Counted from the stretch's first letter, positions 32,437 to 45,000 are shown. The stretch is DNA of 64,000 nucleotides from Capronia americana (GCA_016110215.1 JADWQD010000029.1:32030-96029), one strand, 5' to 3'. The notes: generated from the letters alone by a model not told the origin. Program-made: numbers and translations.

Positions 32437-33243
32437 ATGGGCTCCTCGATGCTGACCGCGATTCTCAGCAACCTCTCCCATCTCGTTCCGCAGAAACCAC
32501 TACCTCAGGATGATCTCGATTTGCGATTGCATCAACCCTTGGGGGCCGCTCGTGCCCATCAAGGTCCACTCCACAGCCTATCGACCTGTGATACCAGCCA
32601 GGCTCGGTCAACGTTCTTAACCCTGCACATGCTATTTCCGCATGAACTACTTCCGGCACTGGATCTGTTGGATCGACGTCTTGTCACAAAGCTCATGGTC
32701 GAACCATCCGGACCAGGGCTGGATAAGTGTGCAAAAGCTGCCGCCAGAGAAGAACAGCCTGCTGAGGTGGCCGAGGCCGAAGATCCAGCCCTTTCAGCGG
32801 CTGCCAACCACGAGATCTTCTATGTTCAATCCGCGTCCGCGTCCGAGAATGCTAAAATGTCGAGGTACCGCCCGGGTTATTCCAAAGCAAGCACAACGTC
32901 AGCGTACTATGAAGTGCAGCTTGATAGCTGGAATTGTTCATGTCCGGCCTTCAGCGTGAGTGCTTTTCAGTGCCTAGATCTGGAATATTCTACAAATTCT
33001 AGGGAGCAAGGAGATTATGCGGCGCCAAAACAAGATTCTGAGGCGACGACGGCACGAGGGTGGGAGTTTGGTGGCACGGAAACCCTCACATTAGGCAAAG
33101 TACCGAGCTGTAAGCATATTCTAGCGGCAGTTCTCGTGAAAACGGCACCGCAGTTGTTCAAGGACTGCTTTAGGGACAGAGTTGTGAGGAAGGAGGAAAT
33201 TGTAGCCTGGGGCAGTGGATGGGGGGAGTTCGGAGGAGGCTGA
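32437..33243 (+). CDS. SWIM-type zinc finger protein, Sws1/Shu2/ZSWIM7-like recombination factor
   Basis: 268 residues from the first ATG (32437); the frame opens further upstream but only GTG (32401) is available there. The SWIM finger CxCx(n)CxH is present: WNCSCPAF (Cys 167 and 169) and SCKHILA (Cys 225, His 227). The CSCPAF...CKHxLA pattern and the preceding LFPHELLPALDLLDRRLVTKL helix are those of ZSWIM7/Sws1/Shu2, the SWIM subunit of the Shu complex. That complex works with Rad51 paralogs to promote Rad51 filament formation in homologous recombination. The spacing between the two half-sites (about 55 residues) is longer than in the short animal proteins and is filled with a polar insert (SREQGDYAAPKQDSEATT). 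Identification rests on motif and context, so orthology remains to be confirmed. Confidence 0.72.
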   Translation: MGSSMLTAILSNLSHLVPQKPLPQDDLDLRLHQPLGAARAHQGPLHSLSTCDTSQARSTFLTLHMLFPHELLPALDLLDRRLVTKLMVEPSGPGLDKCAKAAAREEQPAEVAEAEDPALSAAANHEIFYVQSASASENAKMSRYRPGYSKASTTSAYYEVQLDSWNCSCPAFSVSAFQCLDLEYSTNSREQGDYAAPKQDSEATTARGWEFGGTETLTLGKVPSCKHILAAVLVKTAPQLFKDCFRDRVVRKEEIVAWGSGWGEFGGG

Positions 33244-33661
33244 TGGCGCCATAAGCTTCAGCGAAGGAAGGCTGAAAGCTAGAGATGTCGCGAAGTTGCA
33301 GCAAAGCTCGTCCACAGTGGACGGCAGGCTTGAGCAAGACGTTCGCACCGATCCCACCAAAGTGCGCTACGCTTTCAGCTCGGCAAGATCCGCATCCCCA
33401 GGGCGACTGCGAACCCGAAGGCATCTTCTGTCAGCTTCAGTGGGCAAAATTGCCGTGAAATGGCCGCAGAGGGAGAGGAGACCAGGTGACCTAGTCGAAC
33501 GGTCATGTAGCGTCTGGGCAGTGCGCGTTCATCGTTGACGCGCCGCATGATAATGTACAATACCAGCGTCCTAGCGGCATGCCTCTAGTCTTGCAATGCC
33601 AATTTCCCCAACCAAGGACGCCATGCTGGATGCAATTCGGAAGCTGCCATATCCAAGCTGT
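33244..33661. other. Convergent 3' region
   Basis: About 420 bp between the stops of the SWIM-finger gene and rpn8. Presumed 3' UTRs; nothing else seen. Confidence 0.5.
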
Positions 33662-34787
33662 TTAGCTCCTCTTCTTCCCTTTTCCTTTGGCGTTACTTGA
33701 CTCATCAGCCTCCTTCTTGTCACCGTTCACCTCACCGTCCGCCTTCTTCTCATCCTTGTCCTTGCCCTTCTCCTTTTCACCAGTCTTCTCTGCCTCATCC
33801 TTTTTCGCCTCTTTCTCTTCTTGCTGCTGTCGATTCTGGTTCTTGTTGTCAATCAGGTCGTGGAAGGCGGTGATGGCGCGGACAAGGGAACTTAGGTAGA
33901 TGGTCATGAGCTGGTCGTTGGTCTTGACGCTCATGGCGCGGGCAAGCTCGCTGCTCTCAGTTTGCTGCTTGCCGTTCGGACGGGACGTGGGAGGTGTCAG
34001 GTTCGGGAGCAGGTTGAAAATGTCCTGCAGATTGCCGAGAATTGCATGGTTGATTGGCAGTTCGCCATCGAGCACCTTCTCCAAGTATGCGCCAATATCT
34101 TTTAACCGCAGATGGAGACCTTGGAGCGACTGAAGTTGTTGTGTGATTCTCGCGGACAAGGTGCCGACCGCGACGTCTCGAATATCTCTCAGAAGATGTT
34201 CCACTCCAATCTCTTCGGCTTCTTCGGCTTCGATGATCGAAGGTGTATGCACAAAGGTCTTGGTGGTCGTTGTTCCGTCATCTTTGATCTCTTCAATTGC
34301 AAAATAGGCGTCCGTAGGAACACCGACTTCTTTGGGCTGAACATCGATGATGACAAGAAGAGGATTCGGTGTGTATTTCTTGAAGAGCTCATTGATCTCG
34401 AGATCAGAGGCTCGTAGTTTGGGACCAGAATGATACCATCCTATCAGCTTTTCTCGGGCGTTGACCTTCTTGAACATTTCCCGCATCGATTCGACATAGT
34501 TGTGATCGAGGAACCAGACAGAAGGATCTTTCTCATCTTCTTCAAAGGGCACTGCAGATTGTTAAGCAAAATGCTCATCCATTACAACTCGCGTAGAACT
34601 GACCTGCGAAACTGTTCGACACCCGGACATTCTTGCCGTCATTTTGTCCTAACAAGACACCGACCACCCGTTTGCGTGTGCCCTTGGCAGAGCGGCCATA
34701 ATGATCCGCTGCCGAGAGGAGAACAAGGGGAGCGACTGAGACTTGTCTACTCACGAGGGAGAGCGTCTCTGCGGTTGTAGCGGGCAT
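33662..34787 (-). CDS. rpn8: 26S proteasome regulatory lid subunit Rpn8 (PSMD7), MPN-minus domain
   Basis: Inactive MPN-domain partner of the deubiquitinase Rpn11 in the proteasome lid. Two exons, 34787-34604 and 34551-33662, around a 52-nt intron (GTCAGT donor, CTTAAC branch, CTGCAG acceptor), giving 357 residues, close to the family's usual length. The N-terminus has VAPLVLLSAADHYGR, the MPN strand GTRKRVVGVLLGQ, then at the junction SNSFA-VPFEEDEKDPSVWFLDHNY. The metal-binding JAMM histidines of Rpn11 are absent, as expected: the segment reads LIGWYHSGPKLRASDLEINELF. The C-terminus is a long KEKE-type charged tail (EEKEAKKDEAEKTGEKEKGK and onward), also a family trait. High confidence; intron placement is well supported. 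Confidence 0.95.
34552..34603 (-). other. Intron of rpn8
   Basis: 52-nt GT-AG intron. Its removal fuses the MPN strand of exon 1 to the VPFEEDE segment of exon 2 in frame. Confidence 0.92.
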
Positions 34788-36765
34788 GCTGGTTCTGATG
34801 TGAGGGCAGGCGGATTACTAGAAGACTGAGGGCGAAAGGAACGAAGTCTAGACTCGTGTGTCCGAAACTTGCTGCACGGGGTTCGTTTTCGAGTTAGGGA
34901 ACGGGAGAACAGATCAGAATGCCGGAGCTGAAGCGGAACTTTGTCGTGGAAGGCAGAAGGGCGACGCGACAACATTGATTTCGTTTCGTAGGCGTGCGGC
35001 TAAAAGCTCTCTGCGCCGCCGCCGCCGCCGCTGCCACATTGCCTTAAGCAATTCATGGCCCACCGTAATCCTTTGATTCTGACTTCACACCTTCACAAGA
35101 AATGGCGTTCAAGCGGTCTCAGATAGCGGGTTGTTGCGCCGCACGAGTGTATTTGACGCAACAAGCTCTATGTCAAGGGCTTGCCATGATCTATCATTCT
35201 AAAACTGGGATAACCTATTCCAACCGTCTTCCGCGAATGAGGCCTCCCCGACTTCGCTCAACTGTGCTTCAAATCCTTCGAGGTATTCTGATTCTGCATC
35301 TCGCTGCCTAGCGGCGAGACCAGCTCTAACTCGCCTCCATTCTCATTCTCCATGGCTGGGGCCGTTGAATCTGTGCCGTTGTTGCATATCCGCTGGTTGC
35401 AGCCCTTTGGTCCATCTCATACGCTCTGCACGCCCTCGCTAACGCTGTTATTCGTCCAGTATTCTTTGGCCCCTTTCTCCACACAACGGGCACGATGGCG
35501 GTGTCAGTTGTTTCCGTTTGATTTTAGCTGCTCGTTGTTGATATACCCAGATTTCGATTGAAAACATCCACCTTTCGTTGGTGAAGTGGTGAATAGGTCG
35601 TACGTCGTCCCACTCGCCGCACTCGCCATCTGCCAGAATACTGTCTGAGGAACTTGAAGAGGGCGGAGGTTGTGCCAACCAAGAAACAGTTGCAAATCAT
35701 CCCCAAAAGAAGGCAGGGTATCTCTGCAAAATCATCCGCGCATATAGCTTTACTAACGTGCTGTTTCCCATTTCAGATCGACAGCAACGAAAACGGTCGT
35801 GGTTGTGGCGTAACAAAGCTACTTCTCGATTTCGAAGCAAGGGTTGTTGCTTCGAAGTCCAGACGGGATGTTGCAAGAGTGCCTAGCAGGGTGAACTCCG
35901 GCTGCATACTCCCACAAACACGGTAGGTTTTTGTGGGAACGCAGAGAACTGCAAGCAGCAAGGCAGGATGTGAACCGGTCAGAGCCATGACGGATAACAG
36001 GAACAGAAAACCATAGCATCTGAGTCGGCAACAGCTTCGCAAAGAATGGTCGAGTGTGGACACCGGGGCGACCAACAAAAAACTCAGAAGACCGCTCTAT
36101 ACTAGGACCAAACATCATGAATAAGGCTCAACTTTGCTCTCTTGCCCTCCTTTTGCGTATTAACTTCGCTCATTGCAGCATGTGAAGGGCCTGGAAGCAC
36201 ATGACTAGCAGTATCGAGAGATCTTGCATAAGGATGGGCTTAGAAGATACAGATGAAATCCAGAGTGAAAGACGTGCGCCCCACAGATGCTCTGATGGGG
36301 GAAGTCAGTGAGGCATAGGGCCCTGGGTGCCAGGTCAATATCGATACAAACCACGGCCAGGCATGGCGTATGAGATTTCGATATCGAAGCTTGGCCAGTT
36401 TGCAGGGTCTGTCGGGCTCGACGGTCTTCTCCAACTTCACTTCCCCCAATAACGGGTGCCACAATATCTCTCTCCACGCTTCATTACATAGAGGTGGAGG
36501 TTCTCCACCCAGCTGGGGAAGAGCCGACGAGGGACGAGGTCCCACGTCTCCATCCCTCCCAGATCTAAGCTCTTTCGAAGCCTCACGTCGCGCCAATGAG
36601 GGGTCTGAACCTCGTTCCGGCGATGGGGTTCGCCTGTCGTCGAGGCCTTGATATTCTCGACTTCGTCCGTGGCCTTCGAAGACCATGATGATCCCGCGCA
36701 TGGCCTGAAAACGCCGCTTATATTCTTGACCCAGCTGGAGCAGACTACGCAAGCGACATTGCACC
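34788..36765. other. Divergent intergenic region of 2 kb, with GCC microsatellite
   Basis: Between the starts of rpn8 (minus) and the P450 gene (plus). A GCC triplet run lies at about 35017-35035, near the rpn8 side. A minus-strand ATG frame at 36866-36240 overlaps the P450 start on the opposite strand and encodes nothing recognisable. No other gene seen. Confidence 0.45.
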
Positions 36766-38452
36766 ATGGCGTCCGACAGAGTGCTCACGGCGCTTCGCCT
36801 CGAGGACCTTCCGATCATCAAGACTGTGCTGGCGAGCTTGATATTGGTGCCTCTGGTGTTCGCCATCGGTTTCTACCTCTATGTAACACCAAGCACTCTG
36901 AAAGACTCGCGGCGAAAACACCTTCCGCCCGGGCCTCGTGGTCTGCCATTCTTGGGAAACTTCTTCGAGATGTCAAAAGCTGAGACGTTCCGATTTCAAG
37001 CACAAAAATGGGCAAAGGAGTATGGGGAGATCTTCTACACCAAGATGGGCGGAGCAGATTATATTTATCTCTCATCCCCGACCGCGGTGAAGGAACTGAT
37101 GGACAAGAAGTCCAGCATCTACTCCTCGCGACCGCCAGCACCTCTCGCCAGCGATGTCGCCTCCGCAGGTCGACGGCAGCTATTCATGCCCTACGGGCCG
37201 AGGTATCGTGTTGTCCGCAAGATTGCCCATCAGCTCCTCAATATAACGGTGTCGACCAGCTATCAGCCTATCCAGGATCTGGAATCGAAGCAATTGATGT
37301 ACGACTTGCTCCACAGCCCTGAGCACTTTTACGACCACAACCGCCGCTATTCGTCCAGTGTCATCCTCACCGTCGCATATGGTCAGCGAATGGCGGATTG
37401 GGACAACCCTCTTGTGAAAAAGATCTACAGCGTCGTGAACAATCTGCAGCAATTTTCTGCGCCAGGTGCCTTTCTTGTCGATACATGGCCCTCGCTGCGG
37501 CATTTCCCTCAATGGATGTTCGGCAATTGGAAGAAGTTTGGCGAGAAATGCTTTGCACACGACTCCGTGGTGTATCTCAAGCTCTGGGGCGATCTACGCA
37601 AAAATGTCGATGAAGGCAAAGCAAACCCGTGCTTTGCGAAGGACTTTTACCTGAGTAATCCTGAGAAACTGGGATTGGACGAACTTCAAGCAGCGTATCA
37701 GACAGGCGGCTTAGTCGAGGCCGGGTCCGAGACCACCTCAGCTTTCCTCAACTCTTGGATTTTGGCCATGACCTTGAATCCCCATATTCTGAAGAAGGCT
37801 CAAGAGGAGGTCGACAGAGTGGTGGGGTTTGACAGACTACCGACATGGCAAGACGAGCAAAATCTGCCATATCTCAGAGCGATGATCAAAGAATTGCTGC
37901 GCACTCGGCCGCCTAACAAGTTCGGCATCCAACACTACACGACCGAAGATGACTGGTATGAGGGCTATTTCATTCCCAAAGAAACGGTTGTGGTTCTGAA
38001 CTGGTGGTAAGTCTCGAACTCGCACATGGTAAGATCATTCTGATATTTTTGATAGGGCTATAAACTACGATCCGGACCACTGGGAGAAGCCAGATGAGTT
38101 TATGCCCGAGCGCTTCCTCGGCTATGACCTCCCAGCGGCTTCCTACCTCAACATCGCAAATCCGAATGAGCGAGATCACTTTTCCTACGGCGCTGGGAGA
38201 AGGGTATGCCCTGGTGTCCATGTGGCGGAAAAGTCACTCTTTTTGAACATCGCTCGTGTATTATGGGCATTCAACATCTCGAAGAAAGTAGGCAAGGATG
38301 GCAAGGTTATCGAGCCAAACACTGCAATGGTTCCGGGGTGGATGACAATACCCCAACCGTTCGAATGTGATATTACTCCTAGGTCGGAGAAGAAGGCGGC
38401 GATGATCACTCAGATCTGGGAGGAAGCCAAAAAGAATCTGGACAACAAGTAG
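36766..38452 (+). CDS. Cytochrome P450 monooxygenase, microsomal type
   Basis: Two exons, 36766-38006 and 38056-38452, separated by a 49-nt intron (GTAAGT donor, GATAG acceptor), giving 545 residues. There is an N-terminal membrane anchor (about 23-41, LASLILVPLVFAIGFYLYV), the proline hinge PPGPRGLPFLGN, an I-helix AGSETT (about 319-324, with Ser-Glu where many P450s have x-Asp), an ELLR motif for ExxR (376-379) and the heme loop FSYGAGRRVCPGVH with Cys 465 as thiolate ligand. The heme loop and PERFL context resemble the fungal O-methylsterigmatocystin-oxidoreductase-like group, but the substrate is unknown. There is no neighbouring backbone synthase, so nothing ties it to a secondary-metabolite cluster in this window. 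Confidence 0.92.
38007..38055 (+). other. Intron of the P450 gene
   Basis: 49-nt GT-AG intron. Splicing rebuilds NWWAINYDPDHW, the conserved segment upstream of the heme loop. Confidence 0.9.
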
Positions 38453-39594
38453 CCGCGACTATCCAAGCATTGAACAACCGACGTTTGCTACCCCATGTTT
38501 CCGTTCCTGGCCAGGTGGAGGCGTAACGGATGGATCCTTGGCCAAAGCTCGAGTTGCCTAAGGCGGCTTGGGATAGCCGACCACCCCTAAAATGTTGGCG
38601 CCCAACAGCAGCAACAGATCCTCACATGGCTTTGAAACCGCTGCTTGCATTCATCAGAACAGGAGCGAGCAAGGTATTCGAGGTGGATATAGCCAAACAG
38701 GTAGGTGGCTGGTGGCTGTCCAGCCGTGGCGGATACTGCGCTTCTGGTTTGCGCTCGTGCTCTCCGCCTTTCTCTCAAATTCTAACAACGTCTCTGCTTC
38801 ATGGCTGTTGTGTATCATGCCACTCGCAACCTCGTTCCAGCTCACCAGGAAGCGTCTTTGCGATCGCACAACGCAGCGTATCAGCCTGGAAAGCCGCTCT
38901 GCACTTGCACTGCTGCGTCATACCCTGTGCAAATGTCTACATGCTAATCCAAGCTCGATTGTTGGACGATGAAGGGTGACTACGTCAATATTCGTGGACT
39001 ATCCACCAACCATATTGTTGTCGGTTCATTGCAAGGCAAGACGGGGACGCAGGATCTGTACACCATCCCGCTGTTCGCTCAAGTCCGCCTGCCACGGAAG
39101 ATACTATACAGTTGGCTATGCAGCTCTCGGTCGGTCGGCGGTTAGAACGATCCCCCTGCCAGAGCACTTGGTCGGTTCGTACACGAAGTGGGTTCGAACA
39201 GGTACATCTTGTGAAAGTAAGCTTGATCTACCGTCTGAGCCGGTACGTCACGGCAGCCGACGGGTACAGCCTGCGATGTACCGGGATATTCGGTTGCACC
39301 AACTCCTGACTGTTAGGGCGGCTGGAGCTTCAGGAGACCAAGGAGCAAATCGCTGGGACGCTGATGCATTGCATTCGAGAAACCGCGGACATCATGCTTG
39401 CAAAAGATGGCAATGATGTTGCACTCATCGCCTATGTTCAATATGTCCACAGTTCCTAGCTTGAAATGAGATGTATGGACATGGGATGCGAAAACAAAAT
39501 GCTAGCATACATGAATTGCGCATTAACAATTCCTCCATTATTTACTTCCCCGCTGCTGCTGCATGCAAATACGTTCGACTCGCCGAGTCGTCAT
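38453..39594. other. Convergent intergenic region of 1.1 kb
   Basis: Between the stops of the P450 and laccase genes. Several short overlapping open frames on both strands, none recognisable. No repeat noticed. Confidence 0.45.
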
Positions 39595-42041
39595 TTAGTG
39601 GGAGCGACGGTGAGTGTAGCGCTTGCGGTACTGGTCGAGGTTCATCGTCGCACCACCGTTCCACAGTCCGAAGTCCAACTCGTTGGAGTACCCACGGGCC
39701 TTCAAGCCAGAACTACCAGAGGGCTTGACGCCTTCTGGGTAGCCAGCCTCGTATGTCGCCAACGCAGAGCATTCACCCTCGAAATCATCGTTGACATATG
39801 TACCTGTCGTGATGTCGCCTGGTCGCTCGACGAATTGCAGAGCAAGACCACCATCAACGTGCCAAGCGATGTGGCAATGCATGAGCCAGGCACCCGGGTT
39901 GTCAGTCTCGAAACCAATGACTGTGTATCCGGCGGGGAAGCCAGGCCCGGCAGAACCCTGAAGCATCACGGTATCACGGCGGGTCGGGTTGTCGAAGTTG
40001 AGGGTTGAAATCATGTCGGAGGTGAAAGTACCAGTGCCAGTGCCGAGGACGGAGACATCGTGACCGTGAACGTGCAAAGGATGAGAAGCAAAGAACTGGT
40101 TCTGGATGACGAAGTAGACCCAGGTATTCGCTTGGTTGAGAATGATGGAGTTGCTGATGAGATCATTGGAGCCGCCTTCAGCCAGAGTCTTAAGAGTGGG
40201 CTGGCTGTAGTTGACGTTGATGACGGCGTTGTTGATGTACCATTGGAAGACAGTGCCATCATCATTGGTCGCAACCGATGTAACTGAACCAGCGGGAATA
40301 GTGGACGCGGAAGCCTGGAAGGCGGTGGTGCTGCCACCAGGCTTCTGAAGGAAGGGGACCAAAGAAGCAAGGGGCTCATCCTGGCAGATGTTGGCCGTGA
40401 CGTTCGTGATGGGAGTGTTATTGATGGGCGTGACTGGAGTGGCACCCTCATAGTTGATGACAGCGTTGGCCGTTCCAAGACCAGAGTTTGCGCCACCCGA
40501 AGGGCATCCGGTCTGGATAACGGCGCGAACGTAGTAGCTGCTTGGGACTTGGTCAGCCTCAACAATGACGTCGTATCGTTGACCGTTGGCGATGTTCAGA
40601 GTGGTGGTCGTGTACGGAACAATGGGCACAAAATCGGAAGCAATGACAGTCATCTTGTGAGAGTCGAAGCTAACAATGTAGCTGTTTTGTGTAGAGCTAG
40701 ATAGAGGTCAGCCGGGTACTTTCCACAGGGATAGATGAACGAACCTGTTGATGATGCGGAACAAGTGCTTCCTGCAAGGCTTAAGTCCCCAAGAGAAAGG
40801 AGAGCCACCGGGACCAACTGGGTCAGGGTTCTTGTTCTTGCCGTTGAACAGGGTGTTGAATGAACCGCCGGGTCCGAAGTGGGCAATGACAGCAGCCTGA
40901 GCGGCAGCGGTGTTCGTGTAACTGAGAAAGTTAGCAATGAGATTCAGACGAACTCACAAAGGACTTACGTGTCATCAATCATGACAGAGCCCATGTCATA
41001 GTCGTAGTTGGCAGTAGCAGGACCGTGGATGACGATAGGGCCGCGAATCCCATCACCGTATTGCGCCATGGTGTGGCTGTGATACCACGAAGTACCATAG
41101 GAGCTAGCCTTCCACGTGTACGTGCGTGAGCCACCGTTTCCAGCAATGCCACATTCAGTCACACCGGGAACACCATCTTGGTCATTAGTGCCAGCTTGAC
41201 GGATACCGTGGAAATGGATAGAAGTGCTGTTATCCTGCAACTTGTTGATCACAGTGATCTTCACAGTATCACCCCAGTTGGCCTCGATAACAGGTCCAGG
41301 AACCTGACCGTTGACAGCCAATGCGAGTTTAGGACCCGTACCATCATAAACCAAGGTAGTGTTTGTGATCTCGAAGGTGTATTCACGCGTAACACCGGTG
41401 TCGTAGTCTGTGGTGTAGTAGTCGGTCTTGAGACTCTTATGATCACACCACTTTGATCGGTCGGAGGCAGAGTTGCAGTAGTCGTACGTCGCATTGACCA
41501 CAGGAGAGTATGTTGGGCAGCCCACTGAGCTTGTGGTAGAAGTGGCCGGTGTTGAGGTGCTTGACGAGGGGGTATAGCTGTAGCTGGAAGACGGTCCAGA
41601 GCCGGAGCCAGAGGTACTGTACGAGTAGCTGTAGCTGTAGCTGCTGCTGGGGCCGGAGCCGTAGCTAGATGTCGAGCCCGAACCGTGACCATGATCGCCA
41701 TTCCCAGACCCGCCTTCGGTAGTCGTCGCGCTGGCGGTGGCACTGGCAGTTTCGGAAGCCGTATTCCAGTCATCCCAGATGCCGTAATTCGTCTTCTGCG
41801 ACTGCCAGAGTGACCACCAAGCATCCTCCGCGTTGCCGCCTCCATTGCCATGGCCATGGCCATGGTCACCGCTCACATCGGTGGAGTCGGCTGCATCGCA
41901 TGTTGTTACCTGCGTGACAGGGCAGAATGTGTGGGTTCGTGTAGCCGTAGCGGTGACTGTGACATCGCTTGTCCACGTTCCAGACTTTGAAGCATTTGCA
42001 AGGCCTGCAGCGGCAGCGGTGACGAAAATAAAAGAACGCAT
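39595..42041 (-). CDS. Laccase (multicopper oxidase) with a Ser/Tyr/Gly-rich N-terminal extension
   Basis: Secreted p-diphenol:O2 oxidoreductase. Three exons, 42041-40969, 40921-40745 and 40696-39595, give 783 residues. The start is ATG 42041; an open TTG at 42113 was rejected because the ATG begins a clear signal peptide (MRSFIFVTAAAAGLANA). All four copper-ligand motifs are present: HFHG and WYHSHTMAQYGDG in the first cupredoxin domain, HPLHVHGHD and HCHIAWHVDGG in the last. Ten residues after the T1 cysteine is Leu, the residue linked to class 2 (intermediate redox potential) laccases. Between signal peptide and first cupredoxin domain lies a low-complexity linker of almost 190 residues with GHGHGNGGG, SYSYSYSYS and two copies of GSGPSSSYSY, explaining the large size (typical laccases are near 600). 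Two AGGGG/CCCCT boxes and a TATA-like stretch lie at about 42148-42180, upstream of the start. Confidence 0.93.
40697..40744 (-). other. Laccase intron 2
   Basis: 48-nt GT-AG intron (GTTCGT donor, CTGAC branch, TCTAG acceptor). Splicing joins RIIN-SSTQNSYIVS. Confidence 0.85.
40922..40968 (-). other. Laccase intron 1
   Basis: 47-nt GT-AG intron (GTAAGT donor, CTAAC branch, CTCAG acceptor). Splicing joins VMIDDT to YTNTAAAQ. Confidence 0.88.
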
Positions 42042-45000
42042 AATGAACGAATGGACGCAGGCAGATCTGCCCGCACAAAGGAGTGACTGAAGGAATGTGA
42101 TGCGTGCAAACAAAGAAAGAAGAAGAGTAACAGGAAGCGGCGCAGGTAGGGGTTGTATATCACTCTACCGTGGGAGGGGATTTGGGGCGATTTCGCCATT
42201 AGAGATTGGCCAGCCTGATCTCAGTGTCGCAAGCCATGGGATGTAGCTCAGCACGCCAACATGATTTGCGAGCTAGCCACCGACGATGGGAAAGCTGGTG
42301 CAAAGCTGTCCCAGTTTAGCATAGTCGGTGGGATACAATCATCCCATTCGATGGCCGGAGGCTGCAAAAGAGGCGAGGATCTTCTGGTCATTCTACAAGA
42401 CGAGCCTTAGCCGAGTTGCCAATCTTTGAACACGGGACGGGGGCCAGCCACATCAGCGTCGCGGGCGCCGCAACGGTGCTCGACAGGGAAGAAGGTCACG
42501 CTCGAGGAGGGCCAAAGCGGCAGGTTGTTGAGAGGTGCTCGTGTCAGGGGTAGTGGACCGGCAAAAGGGGAATGGTGTTGGATCGGGTGGATTTCCGTTA
42601 CGCTCCAGAATTCGCCAGTGCTTGCGCTGGTGGAAATTGGGAGTGATCTTGACTTTTGAGCTTCTTTTTCCGGCGTAGAGCCAACCAATTGCTTGAATGC
42701 GCCAATAGTCGGGGGTGGAGTCGATGTCTGAAGATGCGAAAGAAAGCGCAAAGACGAAACAGGGGGTTACCACGGTTAGAAGTCAGGACTCAGGAGGATC
42801 AAAGGTGAGATTTGACAGCGAGATGGTTTCGGTGGAGGATTTCGGGGGTTGGGATTGGATGGTGGGGATCGTCCAAACACGTGTTGAGCTGCAAGATGGT
42901 GCTTGACGTTCAGATGCGGACTGCTTGGAGAAAGGCAGAGATGAATTCACTCTACCAGATTTCACATGATGCTGTAAATGCCCGCATCACCAGTTTCGAC
43001 ACCGCGCAGCTCTCTATTCGTGCGAGTGAGTGCAACATCAAAAGCTTCTTTGCACACTTGCATCGTTTGCCAGCTGGAGGTGAGAAAGATCAGGCAAGTC
43101 TCATCACCAATATCACTCGTCCATGTTCCCTCATCCACTGTGTGCCTTAATGCTGACTGCCAATGCGCATGAAACGAATCTCGGTGGTGTGAGTCCTGGG
43201 CAATCCTCCTGCATGGCTCCTTCCCTTCCTTTGATCCTCCAGGACCTTTACACAACCGTACGGCACCGGGATAAGGGAACAAGTTTAAGAGGAAGGAAGT
43301 CAGCATGATTTTCGAGATGGAGTGTGAGCGCCGTGTCCGAAGGCATGATTCGCAGTCCAGGCTGGATGTCAATGTCATCTCATGTACAAGCTACAGTTGC
43401 ATTCTACTTACCACCACTGCATGCTCTGCGCTCCCCTGCTGAATGAGCGTTTGCTTCGTCGCCATCTTGCCGCCTCCACACAGGCTCCCGGCTCGTAACA
43501 TGGTGAAACAAGATGTGGCTGCAGTTGCTTCGATGTTCTTTGGCGTCCGCCAGCCTGCAAGCCTATGTACCTGTACGCAATTTGCAACCCTGGGATCGGT
43601 TTTGCTATGAATAACACGAAGCTCCACACCCTTCAGGGGTGCTCTCGCTTCCCCACAGCCAATTTCTCGTTCCAGTCTTCATTTCAGCCTTTGAGTTACT
43701 CCGTACTCGGTACGCAGTAGTACTCGTACAGTCACTAGCCTTTGCGCAAAGCTTGGTCGTAAATCAAGCTCACCGTGCTCATCATCGGTGAATACTCCCG
43801 AACGGTGTCTTGGCCGCCATGAGTTCACCAACGCTTTGGTAGGGACCACCGATGCGTCTGCCTAACTTCCGCCAGAATCTATTGAGTGGCGGTATATCTG
43901 TCAGTGGAGAGCTCGACAGCAGATGTTCAACCCTCTGCCTAGATGAGCGGAAATCGCCGCGCCTAATTGACTCTGTGGAACACAAAACCACTTGACTCTC
44001 ATATAGCGCAATATCGATACTGATGCAACGCAAATCAGTGTAGGTGTCCCTCCGGAAATGCTATGGTTAACCCCAGCGCTGAGAGATGGATGGCACAACA
44101 TATACAGGAATCATGTCCGCTCCTGAAGTAAGCCACAGGTAATCATACCATGCCTGGGTTGAACACCATCTGGCGAGCCCTCTTGAGCTGCTGATACCCC
44201 TTGGCCGCGAGGGGCAGTGTTATGGTTATTCGCTATTGCTGATTGTGAGTGAGGCAGCCGCAAAAGAACTGCCCGAGCAACGGTGGAGCCCAGCTAAGTT
44301 CCCAGTCCTCAACGTTTTGCTCTTTGCGTTCACCACGTACCCTCACCTTCGTCCTCAACTAGTGGAGTACGAGGTACGTGATCTCGGAAGCCAAACTCCC
44401 CGTTGACCGAACAGACCTCTCAAGAACCACAACGCTCATGCATTTGGCTTCGACCAAACGTTTCCTCGACCTTGATTAAGCACAGATGATGTAGGATGCT
44501 GACGTGGACATCAATCGTCGCAGCCATATTGGCAGCACGGCAACTCATGACTGCGTCATGCTACTTCAGAAACCAGATTGAAGGATGTGACTACTCTGAA
44601 GTGGCTTCCCGAACAAGGGGTCGATTTGAACATCGAAGACGGAGCCAGAGTTTTGCCCAAATTCGCCGCCAGCAGATGCAAAGCTATCTGTCCTGATACC
44701 TGGGCTGCTGTGGCTCATGTCCGTAGCAATGGTGGAGGCAATTCGACAACAGCCAAGTCCCAGAGGTAAGATTGGGAGGCACGCTCTATGCTCATGTGGC
44801 ATTAAGCAGAAGCACAAGGTCTGCTGTGGGGAGCCCCTCAAATGGGGACAGTAATGACGCGAATTTCATACGGCGGTCTGTCTCGGCTGGGATATTGCCT
44901 TCAAAGGTTTCCATCGCGGGAACGTATCGAAGCAACGATTCAACACCAGAATGACGAGATTTGCCCGAGCCTGTTCGGGTGTGCGATTTCGAATACGAGG

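Noticed and set aside
35017..35035. GCC triplet run as a regulatory element
   Set aside because: A short microsatellite with no supporting context; listed only as part of the intergenic region.
36240..36866. Minus-strand ATG frame of 208 codons overlapping the P450 start
   Set aside because: It is antisense to the P450 first exon and its promoter, and the Arg/Ser/Pro-rich translation matches no family. More likely a chance frame.
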